Positions 42,269 through 50,824 of a stretch of 64,000 nucleotides of DNA are shown piece after piece. The stretch covers positions 496,001 through 560,000 of the forward strand of contig NZ_CP109599.1 of assembly GCF_036231945.1 (NCBI RefSeq). The letters run 5' to 3'. The notes below the pieces were generated by a model. It made no database searches. It saw only the letters and a program-made list of their open reading frames with translations, and was not told the DNA's origin. A program made the translations under genes and the position numbers. Every line of letters starts with the position of its first letter. Position 1 is the stretch's first letter. This stretch comes from Streptomyces sp. NBC_01429 (lineage in GTDB: Bacteria > Actinomycetota > Actinomycetes > Streptomycetales > Streptomycetaceae).

Positions 42269-43675
42269 ATGAGCGCATCCCGCACCGCCCGGCCCGCGGG
42301 GAGGACCACCACTCCCCCGGCCGCCCGCCTCGGCCTGCTCCTCTCCCTGCTCGCCCTCTTACCCCTGTCCGCCCTGCTCGTCCTCGGCCCGCAGGCCCCG
42401 CCCGCGCACGCGGCCGTCGCCGCCACCGGCCTGCACGTCAGCGGCGGCAGGCTGCTGGAGGCGAACGGCAACGACTTCGTCATGCGGGGCGTCAACCACG
42501 CCCACACCTGGTACCCGAGCCGGACCACGGCCGCCCTGAGCGACATCAAGGCACTCGGCGCCAACACCGTCCGCGTGGTGCTGAGCACCGGCGACCAGTG
42601 GACCAAGAACGACACGGCCGACGTGGCGAACATCGTCGCCCAGTGCAAGCAGAACAAGGTGATCTGTGTGCTGGAGGCGCACGACACCACCGGTTACGGC
42701 GAGCAGAGCGCCGCGGTCTCGCTCTCCCGGGCCGCGGACTACTGGGTCAGCGTGCGGACCGCGCTGACCGGCCAGGAGAACTACGTCATCGTCAATATCG
42801 GCAACGAGCCGTACGGCAACACCAATTACACCGGCTGGACGGCCGACACCAAGGCGGCCATCCAGAAGCTGCGCAACGCCGGGTTCGAACACACCCTGAT
42901 GGTCGACGCCCCGAACTGGGGCCAGGACTGGTCGTTCACGATGCGGGACAACGCCGCGTCGGTCTTCGCCGCCGATTCCCTGCGCAACACCATGTTCTCG
43001 ATCCACATGTACGGGGTCTTCGACACCGCGGCCAAGGTCAGCTCGTACCTGAACACCTTCGTCGCCGCCGGACTGCCCATCCTGGTGGGCGAGTTCGGTG
43101 ACATGCACTCGGACGGCGACCCGGACGAGGACGCCATCATGGCCACCACGCGCTCCCTGGGCCTCGGCTATCTCGGCTGGTCCTGGAGCGGCAACGGCGG
43201 CGGTGTGGAGTATCTCGACATGGCGGCGGGATTCAACGCGAACGCGCTGACCTCGTGGGGACAGCGCATCTTCAAGGGCACCGACGGGATCGGCGCCACT
43301 TCCAAGCAGGCAACCGTGTACGGCAGTTCGTCCGGCGGGGGCGGCGGCACGACGGGCTCCTGCGCGGTCGGCTACACGGTCAGCGGCCAGTGGAGCGGCG
43401 GCTTCCAGGGGGAGGTCGTGATCCGCAACACCGGGAGCACCGCCGTCAACGGCTGGACGCTCGGCTGGACCTTCCCGGACGGTCAGCGCGTCACCCAGAT
43501 GTGGGGCGCCACCTCCTCGCAGAACGGCTCCGCGGTCAGCGCCGCCTCGGCCTCGTACACGGCGGTCATCGATCCCGGCGCCTCCGTCTCCCTCGGCTTC
43601 ATCGCCTCCGGGACGGGCGGCACCGGCACACCGTCGGCGTTCACCCTGAACTCCACCGCCTGCGCGCGCCTCTGA
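42269..43675 (+). CDS. secreted GH5 endo-beta-1,4-mannanase with CBM2
   Basis: Secreted glycosidase of 468 residues. Long signal peptide ending AHA near residue 48. Residues 50-350: GH5 barrel starting ATGLHVSGGRLLEANG as in Streptomyces Man5A-type mannanases, acid/base Glu180 in NIGNEP and nucleophile Glu275 in VGEFGD. A Gly/Ser linker leads to a C-terminal CBM2 (SGQWSGGFQGEVVIRN). Cleaves beta-mannan in plant cell walls. AGGAG precedes the ATG. It lies 78 bases after the SGNH esterase gene, possibly co-transcribed under CebR control. Endoglucanase activity is the main alternative. Confidence 0.88.
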   Translation: MSASRTARPAGRTTTPPAARLGLLLSLLALLPLSALLVLGPQAPPAHAAVAATGLHVSGGRLLEANGNDFVMRGVNHAHTWYPSRTTAALSDIKALGANTVRVVLSTGDQWTKNDTADVANIVAQCKQNKVICVLEAHDTTGYGEQSAAVSLSRAADYWVSVRTALTGQENYVIVNIGNEPYGNTNYTGWTADTKAAIQKLRNAGFEHTLMVDAPNWGQDWSFTMRDNAASVFAADSLRNTMFSIHMYGVFDTAAKVSSYLNTFVAAGLPILVGEFGDMHSDGDPDEDAIMATTRSLGLGYLGWSWSGNGGGVEYLDMAAGFNANALTSWGQRIFKGTDGIGATSKQATVYGSSSGGGGGTTGSCAVGYTVSGQWSGGFQGEVVIRNTGSTAVNGWTLGWTFPDGQRVTQMWGATSSQNGSAVSAASASYTAVIDPGASVSLGFIASGTGGTGTPSAFTLNSTACARL

Positions 43676-43804
43676 CTCCCGCGCCCGTTCCGTCCGTCCG
43701 TCCCGCGGGCCGTCCGGCATCGCCGGGGCGGCCGGGCCACGGGCGGGCGGAACGTCCTTCTCACGGACGTGAGTTCGGGATTTTCAGGTTCGGCGACGGC
43801 GGCT

Positions 43805-43810
43805 TATGAT
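43805..43810 (+). promoter_or_regulatory. -10 element TATGAT of a probable leaderless gene
   Basis: TATGAT is followed by seven bases and then ATG at 43818; TTTTCA at 43781-43786 (spacing 18) is a weak -35. The layout predicts transcription starting at the start codon. Confidence 0.5.
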
Positions 43811-43817
43811 CTTGGTC

Positions 43818-44219
43818 ATGACTTCGCAGACCCCCGAGAAGAGCCCATCCCGCAAGCAGAAGCTCCAGGAGAAGCAGCGCCGCCAGCTGGCGGTCGTCGA
43901 CACCGTCGACAAGGCCGAGGCCAAGCTGCGCAAGGCCGAGGCCGAGCTGGCCGAGGCCGTGGCGGAGGCGGTCGAGGTCTTCGGGAGCGAACTGGGCGCC
44001 TCCGACGAACTCGACCTTTCCGTACCGGCGATCCGCCGCTTCCTCGACATCGTCGAGGGCGCCTCCGCCGGTACCGAGGACGCCGACGAGGCCGGGCCGG
44101 CCACGGAGCCCGCCCCGGCCAGGAGCGCCGCGAAGGCCAAGCCGGAGCAGCGGACGGAGCGGCCGAAGGACGCCGCGGACGCCGCCGACGCCCTGGAGCC
44201 GGAGCCCGCGACCGTGTAA
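43818..44219 (+). CDS. small coiled-coil protein, unknown function
   Basis: Acidic/basic protein of 133 residues with no signal peptide. Residues of about 10-60 are heptad-like (KQKLQEKQRRQLAVVDTVDK and repeated KAEAELAEAVAEAVEVF), predicting a coiled coil; the C-terminal 50 residues are Ala/Pro/Glu/Lys-rich and probably disordered. No family recognised. Start ATG 43818 is preferred over ATG 43806 because the latter lies inside the -10 element. Separated from the convergent DeoR gene by a strong bidirectional terminator. Confidence 0.65.
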   Translation: MTSQTPEKSPSRKQKLQEKQRRQLAVVDTVDKAEAKLRKAEAELAEAVAEAVEVFGSELGASDELDLSVPAIRRFLDIVEGASAGTEDADEAGPATEPAPARSAAKAKPEQRTERPKDAADAADALEPEPATV

Positions 44220-44238
44220 CCCTCCGTAGTACGCCGCG

Positions 44239-44269
44239 CAGCCGGCGGGCCGACCCGGCCCGCCGGCTG
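44239..44269. terminator. bidirectional hairpin terminator
   Basis: A 13-bp perfect stem CAGCCGGCGGGCC (44239-44251) with its complement at 44257-44269 lies between convergent genes (coiled-coil protein and DeoR regulator). Confidence 0.75.
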
Positions 44270-44313
44270 CCGTTGTTCGCGCGCCTCCCCGGGCCCGGCG
44301 CGGCCGGGACCGG

Positions 44314-45072
44314 TCAGACCGCCGTGACGGAGACGCCCGCGTCGGCGATGCGCTCCAGGTGGCCGGCCGGGGCCGCGCCGTCCGTGACCAGGTGGTCGAT
44401 GTCCGCCAGCGGGCAGATCTTCGCGAAGGTGACCTTCCCGATCTTCGAGTGGTCAGCGACGACGACGGTCCGGCTGCTGCTGTCGGCGAAGGCCCGGTCC
44501 GTCGCCGCTTCGAGCTGGTCGTGGGTGGTGCAGCCGTGGGCCGCGCTGATCCCGTCCACCCCGAGGAACGTCATGTCGGTGTGGTGGTCGGCCAGCGTCT
44601 TCTCCGCGATGGGGCCGACGAGTTCGTAGCTCGCGGTACGCGCGTAGCCGCCGATGACGACCAGCGTGACGTCCTTGTGCCGCACCATCTCGGCGGCGAT
44701 GTTCACGGCGTTGGTGACAATGGTGACGGGGCCGCGCGCCGCGAGCAGGCGCGCGATCTCGGTGACGGTCGTCCCGCCGGTCATACCGACGACCGCGCCC
44801 TCCGGCACCAGAGCGACGGCGGCCTTGGCGATGGCCTGCTTCTCGGGCCGGCAGCGCTCCGTACGGTGCTGGACCGGAAGCTCCGGCCCGACGCTGCCGA
44901 CCACCGCCCCGCCGTGTGTGCGGCGCAGCAGGTTCTGCCCGGCCAGCTGCTGCAGGTCGCGCCGGACGGTGGCCCCCGAGACGTTCAACAGCCTCGACAG
45001 CTCGTTGACATGGGTGCCGCCCCGCGCGGAGACATGCTCAAGTATTCGCGCATGACGCTCAGTTTTCAGCAT
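44314..45072 (-). CDS. DeoR-family sugar-operon regulator (AgaR-like)
   Basis: Regulator of 252 residues. Residues 5-58: DeoR helix-turn-helix (RHARILEHVSARGG, LSRLLNVSGATVRRDLQQL). The C-terminal sugar-phosphate sensor has MTGGTTVTEIARLL, VIGGYARTASYELVGP and FLGVDGISAAHGCTTHD, as in GlpR/AgaR. It is divergent from the GH114-ABC-kinase operon over 287 bases and very probably represses it until a phosphorylated (amino)sugar appears. The ATG at 45072 has only a weak ribosome-binding site. Confidence 0.88.
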   Translation of the reverse strand: MLKTERHARILEHVSARGGTHVNELSRLLNVSGATVRRDLQQLAGQNLLRRTHGGAVVGSVGPELPVQHRTERCRPEKQAIAKAAVALVPEGAVVGMTGGTTVTEIARLLAARGPVTIVTNAVNIAAEMVRHKDVTLVVIGGYARTASYELVGPIAEKTLADHHTDMTFLGVDGISAAHGCTTHDQLEAATDRAFADSSSRTVVVADHSKIGKVTFAKICPLADIDHLVTDGAAPAGHLERIADAGVSVTAV

Positions 45073-45151
45073 GGGATGAGCATAGCCCTGCGCGAAGAAG
45101 CCCAGCTCGGGGTTTTTCCGGCCCGTGGGCGGGTTCGATCGACTGCCCATA

Positions 45152-45167
45152 TGCGCAAAGTGCGCAA
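45152..45167. promoter_or_regulatory. direct repeat TGCGCAA-N2-TGCGCAA, possible DeoR operator
   Basis: Two TGCGCAA units (45152-45158 and 45161-45167) sit just upstream of the -35 of the rightward promoter. Their position between the DeoR gene and its presumed target makes them the best operator candidate. Confidence 0.4.
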
Positions 45168-45177
45168 CTTCGATCTG

Positions 45178-45206
45178 TTGACATGCCGAAACTTGCTCGC
45201 TTTACT
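45178..45206 (+). promoter_or_regulatory. promoter of the GH114 gene and galactosamine locus
   Basis: A perfect -35 TTGACA (45178-45183) is followed at exactly 17 bases by TTTACT (45201-45206). It would give a 5' leader of about 145 bases before the GH114 start. Confidence 0.6.
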
Positions 45207-45359
45207 CCATCCAACGCCAGAGCTGAGCACGCGGCGCCAGAGGTACGCCCAGCCGGTAACGCGGTCCACGGACCGCCAGTCCGGACAGAGTCGCCAGGAC
45301 CGCCGCGCCGCGCGCGGAGTCCGAGGCGGGGACGTACCCCCCATCTTCTGGAGCTCAAG

Positions 45360-46178
45360 ATGCCCCTCAACACCCGTGTCGGATCACGCCGGTTCGTCGC
45401 CGCGGCGGCGGCCGTGACGGCGGCGGTGATCACACCGCTGGTCGTCTCCCCCACCGCGAGCGCAGCGGCCCAGGCCGTGACCCTGCCGCCCACCCACGCC
45501 AACTTCGACTACCAGATCGGCCAGGCCTACACCCCGCCCACCGGAGTGACGGTGGTCAGCCGTGACTACACCGCCTCGCCGGCGGCGGGCCTCTACAACA
45601 TCTGTTACGTCAACGCCTTCCAGGCGCAGCCAGGAGCCGAGAACGAGTGGGGCGACCTGCTGCTGCGCGACTCCAGCGGCAACGTCGTCTACGACGACGG
45701 CTGGGGCGAGGCCATCCTCGACATCCGTACCGACGCGAAGCGCAAGCTGATCGCCGCCAAGGTGAACTCCTGGATCGACACCTGCGCGAGCAAGGGCTTC
45801 AACGCCGTCGAGCCCGACAACCTGGACACCTTCGACCGGTTCAGCCAGATCAGCGAGGCCAACGCCAAGGCGTACATCAAGCTGCTCTCCGACTACGCCC
45901 ACCAGAAGGGCCTGGCGATCGCGCAGAAGAACACCGCGAACTTCTCGACGGCCCGCGCGCAGACCGGTCTGGACTTCGCCGTCGCCGAGGAGTGCGGCGA
46001 GTGGGACGAGTGCGGCGACTACGTCGAGGGCTTCGGCAACAACGTGATCGTGATCGAGTACAAGGAGAAGTACTTCAAGGAGACGTGCGCCGGCTTCGGT
46101 GACCGGCTGAGCGTCGTGCTGCGCGATGTGAACGTCACCGCCCCCGGCAGCAGTTCGTACGTCCGCAAGACCTGCTGA
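45360..46178 (+). CDS. secreted GH114 endo-alpha-1,4-polygalactosaminidase-like glycosidase
   Basis: Secreted protein of 272 residues. Signal peptide about residues 1-37 (ends ASAAAQA). The mature part is a single GH114-type barrel: SRDYTASPAAGLYNICYVNAF, DDGWGEAILDIRTDAKR, GFNAVEPDNLDTFDRF with its acidic residues, FAVAEECGEWDECGDYVEGF and the C-terminal YVRKTC. Family members cleave alpha-1,4-linked galactosamine polymers. Strict adjacency to an (amino)sugar import and catabolic operon supports that substrate. GGAG precedes ATG 45360. Confidence 0.82.
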   Translation: MPLNTRVGSRRFVAAAAAVTAAVITPLVVSPTASAAAQAVTLPPTHANFDYQIGQAYTPPTGVTVVSRDYTASPAAGLYNICYVNAFQAQPGAENEWGDLLLRDSSGNVVYDDGWGEAILDIRTDAKRKLIAAKVNSWIDTCASKGFNAVEPDNLDTFDRFSQISEANAKAYIKLLSDYAHQKGLAIAQKNTANFSTARAQTGLDFAVAEECGEWDECGDYVEGFGNNVIVIEYKEKYFKETCAGFGDRLSVVLRDVNVTAPGSSSYVRKTC

Positions 46179-46197
46179 CACGCGCCTCCGCTCTCCG

Positions 46198-46267
46198 GTC
46201 CGGCGAACGGCCCGGCCGGGGCCCGGCGAACAGTCCGGTGAACGGCCCGGCCGGGGCACGGCGCACC
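46198..46267. repeat. 35-bp tandem repeat, two copies
   Basis: Copies at 46198-46232 and 46233-46267 share GTCCGGyGAACGGCCCGGCC and the following CGGGGC with a few mismatches. They lie in the 277-base gap between the GH114 gene and the ABC binding-protein gene, close after the former's stop. The GGCCCGGCCGGG core is self-complementary and may attenuate transcription. Confidence 0.6.
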
Positions 46268-46455
46268 TCCCGCTCGCGGCGGGGCGCACCGGGCCCCGGC
46301 TCCCCCACGGCCCCGCTCTCCCCCCGCGAGCCCGGCTCCTCTCCCGGAGCGCGCTCGCGTGTCGCGACGCGCCCGCCACGGCGCGCCGCCCGACACCCCA
46401 CTCATCCAGCACACCGCGCACACCGTGCCGCTTCGCGCTTTCCCTGGGGGCTCAG

Positions 46456-47796
46456 ATGGCCGCAGCACACCGCATTCCCGGCGCTCCCGCCGGACTCTCG
46501 CGCCGTACGGCCCTGCGCCGGGGCACCGGGCTGGCGCTCGGCGCCGCCGCCACGGCGGCGCTGCCCGGCTGCGGTACGGGCACCGACGACGGTGTCGGGG
46601 CCGACGGGCGGGTCACCGTCGAACTCTGGCACGGCCAGACGGACACCGGCCGCAAGGCGATCGAGGGGCTGGTGGCGGATTTCAACCGCACCCATCCCGG
46701 CATCCGGGTCGACGCCGGCGGGGGCGTCCTGGCCGACGCGATGCTCCAGAAGATCACCGCGGCGCTGGCGTCCGGCTCCTTCCCCGATGTCGCCTATATC
46801 TTCGGCTCGGACCTGGCCAGTGTCGCGCGCAGCCCCTCCGTGGTGGACCTCACCGACACACTCCGCTCCGGCGACGTCCCCTGGAACGACTTCTGGCGAC
46901 CCGCCCGCGAGGCCGTCACGCTCAACGGACAGATACGGGCCGCGCCCGCGCTGCTCGACTCGCTCGCCGTCATCTGCAACAAGAAGCTCTTCAGCGACGC
47001 CGGCCTACCGCTCCCCGAACCGGGCTGGACCTGGGAGGAGTTCACCGCGACGGCCAGGAAGCTCACCGACCGGACGCGCGGCACCTTCGGCACCGGCTGG
47101 CCCGGCGTGGGCGACGAGGACACGGTGTGGCGGCTGTGGCCGATGGTGTGGGACCTGGGCGGCGATGTCGTCAGCGAGGACGGACAGCGCATCGGCTTCG
47201 CCGACGTCGGCGCGCTCGCCCTGGAGACGGTGGCGGCGCTCGCGAAGGACAGAAGCGTCTACATCGACCCCAAGCCGGGCAGCGAGCAGATGTACCAGGT
47301 CTTCCTGTCCGGCCGGATGGGCATGGTCGTCACCGGACCGTGGCAGCTGCCCGACGTCCACCAGGCGAAGATCGACTACCACGTGGTCCCGCTGCCCAGT
47401 TACAGCGGCAGGCCGCTGACCATATCGGGCCCCGACACCTGGACCGTGTTCGACAACGGCCCGGCGCGGGTGCGGGCGGCGCGCACCTTCGTGACCTGGC
47501 TGTCGCGGCCCGCCCAGGACGTGCGCTGGGACGTCGAGGCCGGCAGCCTGCCGCTGAGCCGGAGCACCCAGGCCCTGCCCGCGTGGCGCGAGCAGGAGGC
47601 CGGCACCGAGGGGCTGACGGTGTTCACCCGGTCGCTGGACACGGCCCGCGTCCGTCCCGTCCATCCGGCCTATCCACAGATCTCGCAGGCGCTCGGGCAG
47701 GCCATCGCGGCCGTACTGCTCGGCAGGAGCACTCCGGTCAAGGCGCTGCGCGCCTGCGCCGACGAGGCCAACGCCGCCCTGCTCATCCCGCGTTGA
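46456..47796 (+). CDS. sugar ABC transporter substrate-binding lipoprotein
   Basis: Extracytoplasmic solute-binding protein of family 1, 446 residues. The N terminus has twin arginines (SRRTALRRG) and a lipobox LPGC with Cys39, so it is probably a Tat-exported lipoprotein. VELWHGQTDTGRKAIEGLV and the central TFGTGWPGVGDEDTVWRLWP are family features. First gene of an operon with two permeases, sugar kinase, GH4, SIS protein and aldolase; should bind oligosaccharides released by the GH114 enzyme. A separate ATPase (MsiK-like) must be supplied elsewhere, as is normal in Streptomyces. Confidence 0.9.
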   Translation: MAAAHRIPGAPAGLSRRTALRRGTGLALGAAATAALPGCGTGTDDGVGADGRVTVELWHGQTDTGRKAIEGLVADFNRTHPGIRVDAGGGVLADAMLQKITAALASGSFPDVAYIFGSDLASVARSPSVVDLTDTLRSGDVPWNDFWRPAREAVTLNGQIRAAPALLDSLAVICNKKLFSDAGLPLPEPGWTWEEFTATARKLTDRTRGTFGTGWPGVGDEDTVWRLWPMVWDLGGDVVSEDGQRIGFADVGALALETVAALAKDRSVYIDPKPGSEQMYQVFLSGRMGMVVTGPWQLPDVHQAKIDYHVVPLPSYSGRPLTISGPDTWTVFDNGPARVRAARTFVTWLSRPAQDVRWDVEAGSLPLSRSTQALPAWREQEAGTEGLTVFTRSLDTARVRPVHPAYPQISQALGQAIAAVLLGRSTPVKALRACADEANAALLIPR

Positions 47797-47806
47797 GAGG
47801 AACCCG

Positions 47807-48835
47807 ATGCCGCGCCTGCCCACTCCGCTCACGCTGCCCCACGATGCTCATGACCACCGGACCGAACCCACCGGCGACGGTGCCCCGGGCGCCGTCCCCG
47901 GCCAGCCACCGCCCACACCGCGCGCGCTGCGGCGCCGACTGCGCGGGGAGTCCGCGACGGCCTGGGCGTTCGTGTCGCCCTCGGTCCTGGTCATCCTCGG
48001 TCTGAGCGTCATCCCCGTCGCCTGGTCGCTGCTGCTGTCCTTCCAGGCCGACGACCTGGTCACACCGAGCCGCTGGGTCGGCCTGGGCAACTACCGGGCG
48101 CTGGTCCAGGATCCGCACTTCAGCCAGGCGGTGCGCAACACACTGCTCTACACGGCGCTGTACGTGCCGCTGAGCATCGGTCTGGGGCTGCTGCTGGCCC
48201 TCGTACTGAACCGGCGCATCCGGCTGGTGGGCCTGTACCGCACACTGATCTTCGTGCCGTTCGTCATCTCGGCGACGGCGCAGGGAGTGCTGTTCTCCTT
48301 CATCCTCGACCCGGAGTTCGGGGCGGCCAACTCCGTACTGCACCAGCTCGGCATCTCCTCCCAGGGCTTCCTCACCGACCCGGGACAGGCCCTGCTCGTC
48401 CTGGTGGCGATCTCGCTGTGGAGCGGCACCGGATTCTGCGTGGTGGTGACGCTGGCCGCGCTCCAGGACGTGTCGCCCTCCCTCGTCGAGGCCGCGCGGC
48501 TGGACGGCGCCGGGCGGTGGCATCTGCTGCGCCACGTGACCCTCCCCGCGCTGACGCCGGTCCTCGTGTTCCTGCTGCTGTGGCAGACCATCAACGCCCT
48601 CCAGGTCTTCGATCTGGTGTATGTGACGACCAAGGGCGGACCGCTCGGTTCGACCACGGTGATCGTCTACTTCATCTGGGAGCAGGCGTTCAAGAACTTC
48701 ACCGCCGGTTACGGGGCCGCGGCCGCCTACGCGCTCGCGCTGGCCCTGCTCGTCCTCGGCGTGGCCCCGCGGGTGACGCGGGCCGTACGGGGCCGGGCGC
48801 GCGCGAACGACCGTCTCGAAGGAGCCGCACGATGA
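47807..48835 (+). CDS. sugar ABC transporter permease, MalF type
   Basis: Inner-membrane permease of 342 residues with a 45-residue hydrophilic N terminus and six helices. The EAA loop is VEAARLDGAGRWHLLRHVTLPALTP-like near residue 230. Ten bases after the binding-protein stop, with GAGAGGAA as ribosome-binding site; its stop overlaps the second permease by ATGA. Confidence 0.92.
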   Translation: MPRLPTPLTLPHDAHDHRTEPTGDGAPGAVPGQPPPTPRALRRRLRGESATAWAFVSPSVLVILGLSVIPVAWSLLLSFQADDLVTPSRWVGLGNYRALVQDPHFSQAVRNTLLYTALYVPLSIGLGLLLALVLNRRIRLVGLYRTLIFVPFVISATAQGVLFSFILDPEFGAANSVLHQLGISSQGFLTDPGQALLVLVAISLWSGTGFCVVVTLAALQDVSPSLVEAARLDGAGRWHLLRHVTLPALTPVLVFLLLWQTINALQVFDLVYVTTKGGPLGSTTVIVYFIWEQAFKNFTAGYGAAAAYALALALLVLGVAPRVTRAVRGRARANDRLEGAAR

Positions 48836-49743
48836 CGACGGCGACGACCACGACCACCACCGCCTCTTCCGCAGCATCTTCCACCGCCTTGTCCGGCGGA
48901 CCCTCCGGCGGCCCGGCGCGGCGCCGCCGTTGGCTGCCGTTCAGCGGCTGGCATCTGCTGCTCGCCCCGCTCACCGCCGTCTTCGCGATCCCGCTGATCT
49001 GGCTGGTGCTCAGCTCCGTGATGAGCAACGCGGAGATCAACCGGTTCCCACCGGCCCTGTGGCCCTCGCGGATCGATCTGGGCGGCTACCGGTACGTGAT
49101 CGGCAACGCGCTGTTCCCGCGCTGGTTCGCCAACTCACTGATCGTGTCGGCGGTCGCCGTGGCGTCCAATCTGCTGCTCGGCTCACTCGGCGGCTACGCG
49201 TTCGCCCGGATGCGGTTCGCCGGCTCCCGGGTGCTGCTGGCGCTGATGCTGGCGACGATGGCCATCCCGTTCCAGCTGACGATGATCCCCACGTTCCTCG
49301 TCATGAAGCGGCTCGGGCTCATCGACACACTGGGCGCGCTGATCGTCCCCTCGCTGGTCACGCCCTTCGCGGTGTTCCTCCTGCGGCAGTTCTTCCTCTC
49401 CCTGCCCAGGGAGTTGGAGGAGGCGGCGTGGATCGACGGGTGTTCACGGCTCCGGGTGCTGTTCCTCATCGTGCTGCCGCTGTCGCGGCCCGCCCTGAGC
49501 ACCGTGGCGGTCCTGACCTTCCTGACCACCTGGAACGACCTGAGCTGGCCGTTGATCGCCATCAACCACGACACCCAGTACACCCTCCAGCTGGGGCTGA
49601 CGACGTTTCAGGGACAGCATCACACCCAGTGGTCGGCGGTCATGGCGGGCAATGTGATCACCGTCCTGCCGGTCCTGCTCGCGTTCCTCTTCGCTCAGAA
49701 GTCGTTCATCCAGTCCATCACCTCCAGCGGCCTCAAAGGCTGA
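48832..49743 (+). CDS. sugar ABC transporter permease, MalG type
   Basis: Inner-membrane permease of 303 residues with a Thr/Ser-rich N terminus and six helices. The EAA motif is LEEAAWIDGCSRLRVLFLIVLPLSRP near residue 200, and it ends FAQKSFIQSITSSGLKG as MalG-like proteins do. Start ATG 48832 overlaps the first permease stop. No ATPase gene follows. Confidence 0.92.
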   Translation: MTTATTTTTTASSAASSTALSGGPSGGPARRRRWLPFSGWHLLLAPLTAVFAIPLIWLVLSSVMSNAEINRFPPALWPSRIDLGGYRYVIGNALFPRWFANSLIVSAVAVASNLLLGSLGGYAFARMRFAGSRVLLALMLATMAIPFQLTMIPTFLVMKRLGLIDTLGALIVPSLVTPFAVFLLRQFFLSLPRELEEAAWIDGCSRLRVLFLIVLPLSRPALSTVAVLTFLTTWNDLSWPLIAINHDTQYTLQLGLTTFQGQHHTQWSAVMAGNVITVLPVLLAFLFAQKSFIQSITSSGLKG

Positions 49744-49761
49744 GGCCGCCGCGCACACCGC

Positions 49762-49827
49762 CCCATCCGTCGCCCATCCGTCGCCACATCCGTCGTCACA
49801 TCCACTCGCCAGGTCCACTCGCCAGGT
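49762..49827. repeat. short tandem repeats in an operon gap
   Basis: CCCATCCGTCG occurs twice near 49762-49784 with a degenerate copy after, and TCCACTCGCCAGG occurs twice in exact tandem (49801-49813, 49814-49826). They fill the 106-base gap between the permease and kinase genes. Confidence 0.7.
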
Positions 49828-49849
49828 CCGCACACCACGGGGAAGCCGT

Positions 49850-50824
49850 ATGCCACACACCTTCGACCTGCTGGTCATCGGGGACGCCAACCCCGACATC
49901 GTTCTGGGACCGCTCGACGCGCCGCTCGCCTTCGGACAGCGCGAACAGCTCGTCGACACCGGTCTGCTCACCCTCGGCGGCTCCGCCGCGATCATGGCCT
50001 GCGGGGCGGCCAGGCTCGGGCTCAAGGTCGCCTTCGCCGGGCGCGTCGGGGACGACGAATCGGGGCGCTTCGTCCGTGCGGCGCTGAGCGCCCGGGGTGT
50101 CGACACCGGCGCCCTGCGCGTGGACCCCGGCCTGCCGACCCCGCTCACCGTGGTCGTGACACGCGGCGACGGCGACCGTACGATCCTCACCTCCCCCGGC
50201 ACCCTGACCGCCACCGGCCCCGACGACGTGCCGGACGAGCTGCTCACCGGCAGCCGGCACGTCCACGCGGCCTCCTACTTCCTGCTGCCCAAGCTCGCCG
50301 CCGCCCTGCCCGAACTGCTGGGCAGGGCCCGCGCGCACTCCGCCACCACCTCCCTGGACACCAACGACGACCCGTCGGGCGAGTGGGCCCCCGGCACACT
50401 CGACGCGACGCTCGCCGTCACCGACTACCTGCTGCCCAACGCCCAGGAGGCGCTGGCACTCGCGGCCTCCGCCGGCACCGGACAGCGCCCCGCCTCCCTG
50501 GCCGACGCCGCCCGCCAACTCGCCGCCCACGGACCGCTGGTGGTCGTCAAGGACGGGGCCGAAGGCGCCCTCGCCCACGACGGCCGCACACTGACCCGCA
50601 CCCACGGCATCGCCGCCCGGCCGCTGGACACCGTCGGCGCCGGAGACAGCTTCGACGCCGGGTTCGTCGCGGCGGTCCTGCGCGGCCTGCCCACCGCGGA
50701 AGCCCTCGAACTCGCCGCGGCCTGCGGCGCACTGTCCACCCGGGCACACGGCGGCACCGCCGCCCAGCCCACCTGGGACGAGGCCCGAACGGCACTCGCC
50801 CGCAACGGAAAGAACCACTCATGA
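49850..50824 (+). CDS. PfkB-family sugar kinase
   Basis: Ribokinase-fold kinase of 324 residues. N-terminal VIGDANPDIVLG and LGGSAAIMACGAARLG, C-terminal PfkB signature DTVGAGDSFDAGF with catalytic Asp. In this operon it would phosphorylate either galactosamine/galactose or tagatose 6-phosphate before the aldolase step; sequence does not decide. Its stop overlaps the GH4 start (ATGA). Confidence 0.9.
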   Translation: MPHTFDLLVIGDANPDIVLGPLDAPLAFGQREQLVDTGLLTLGGSAAIMACGAARLGLKVAFAGRVGDDESGRFVRAALSARGVDTGALRVDPGLPTPLTVVVTRGDGDRTILTSPGTLTATGPDDVPDELLTGSRHVHAASYFLLPKLAAALPELLGRARAHSATTSLDTNDDPSGEWAPGTLDATLAVTDYLLPNAQEALALAASAGTGQRPASLADAARQLAAHGPLVVVKDGAEGALAHDGRTLTRTHGIAARPLDTVGAGDSFDAGFVAAVLRGLPTAEALELAAACGALSTRAHGGTAAQPTWDEARTALARNGKNHS

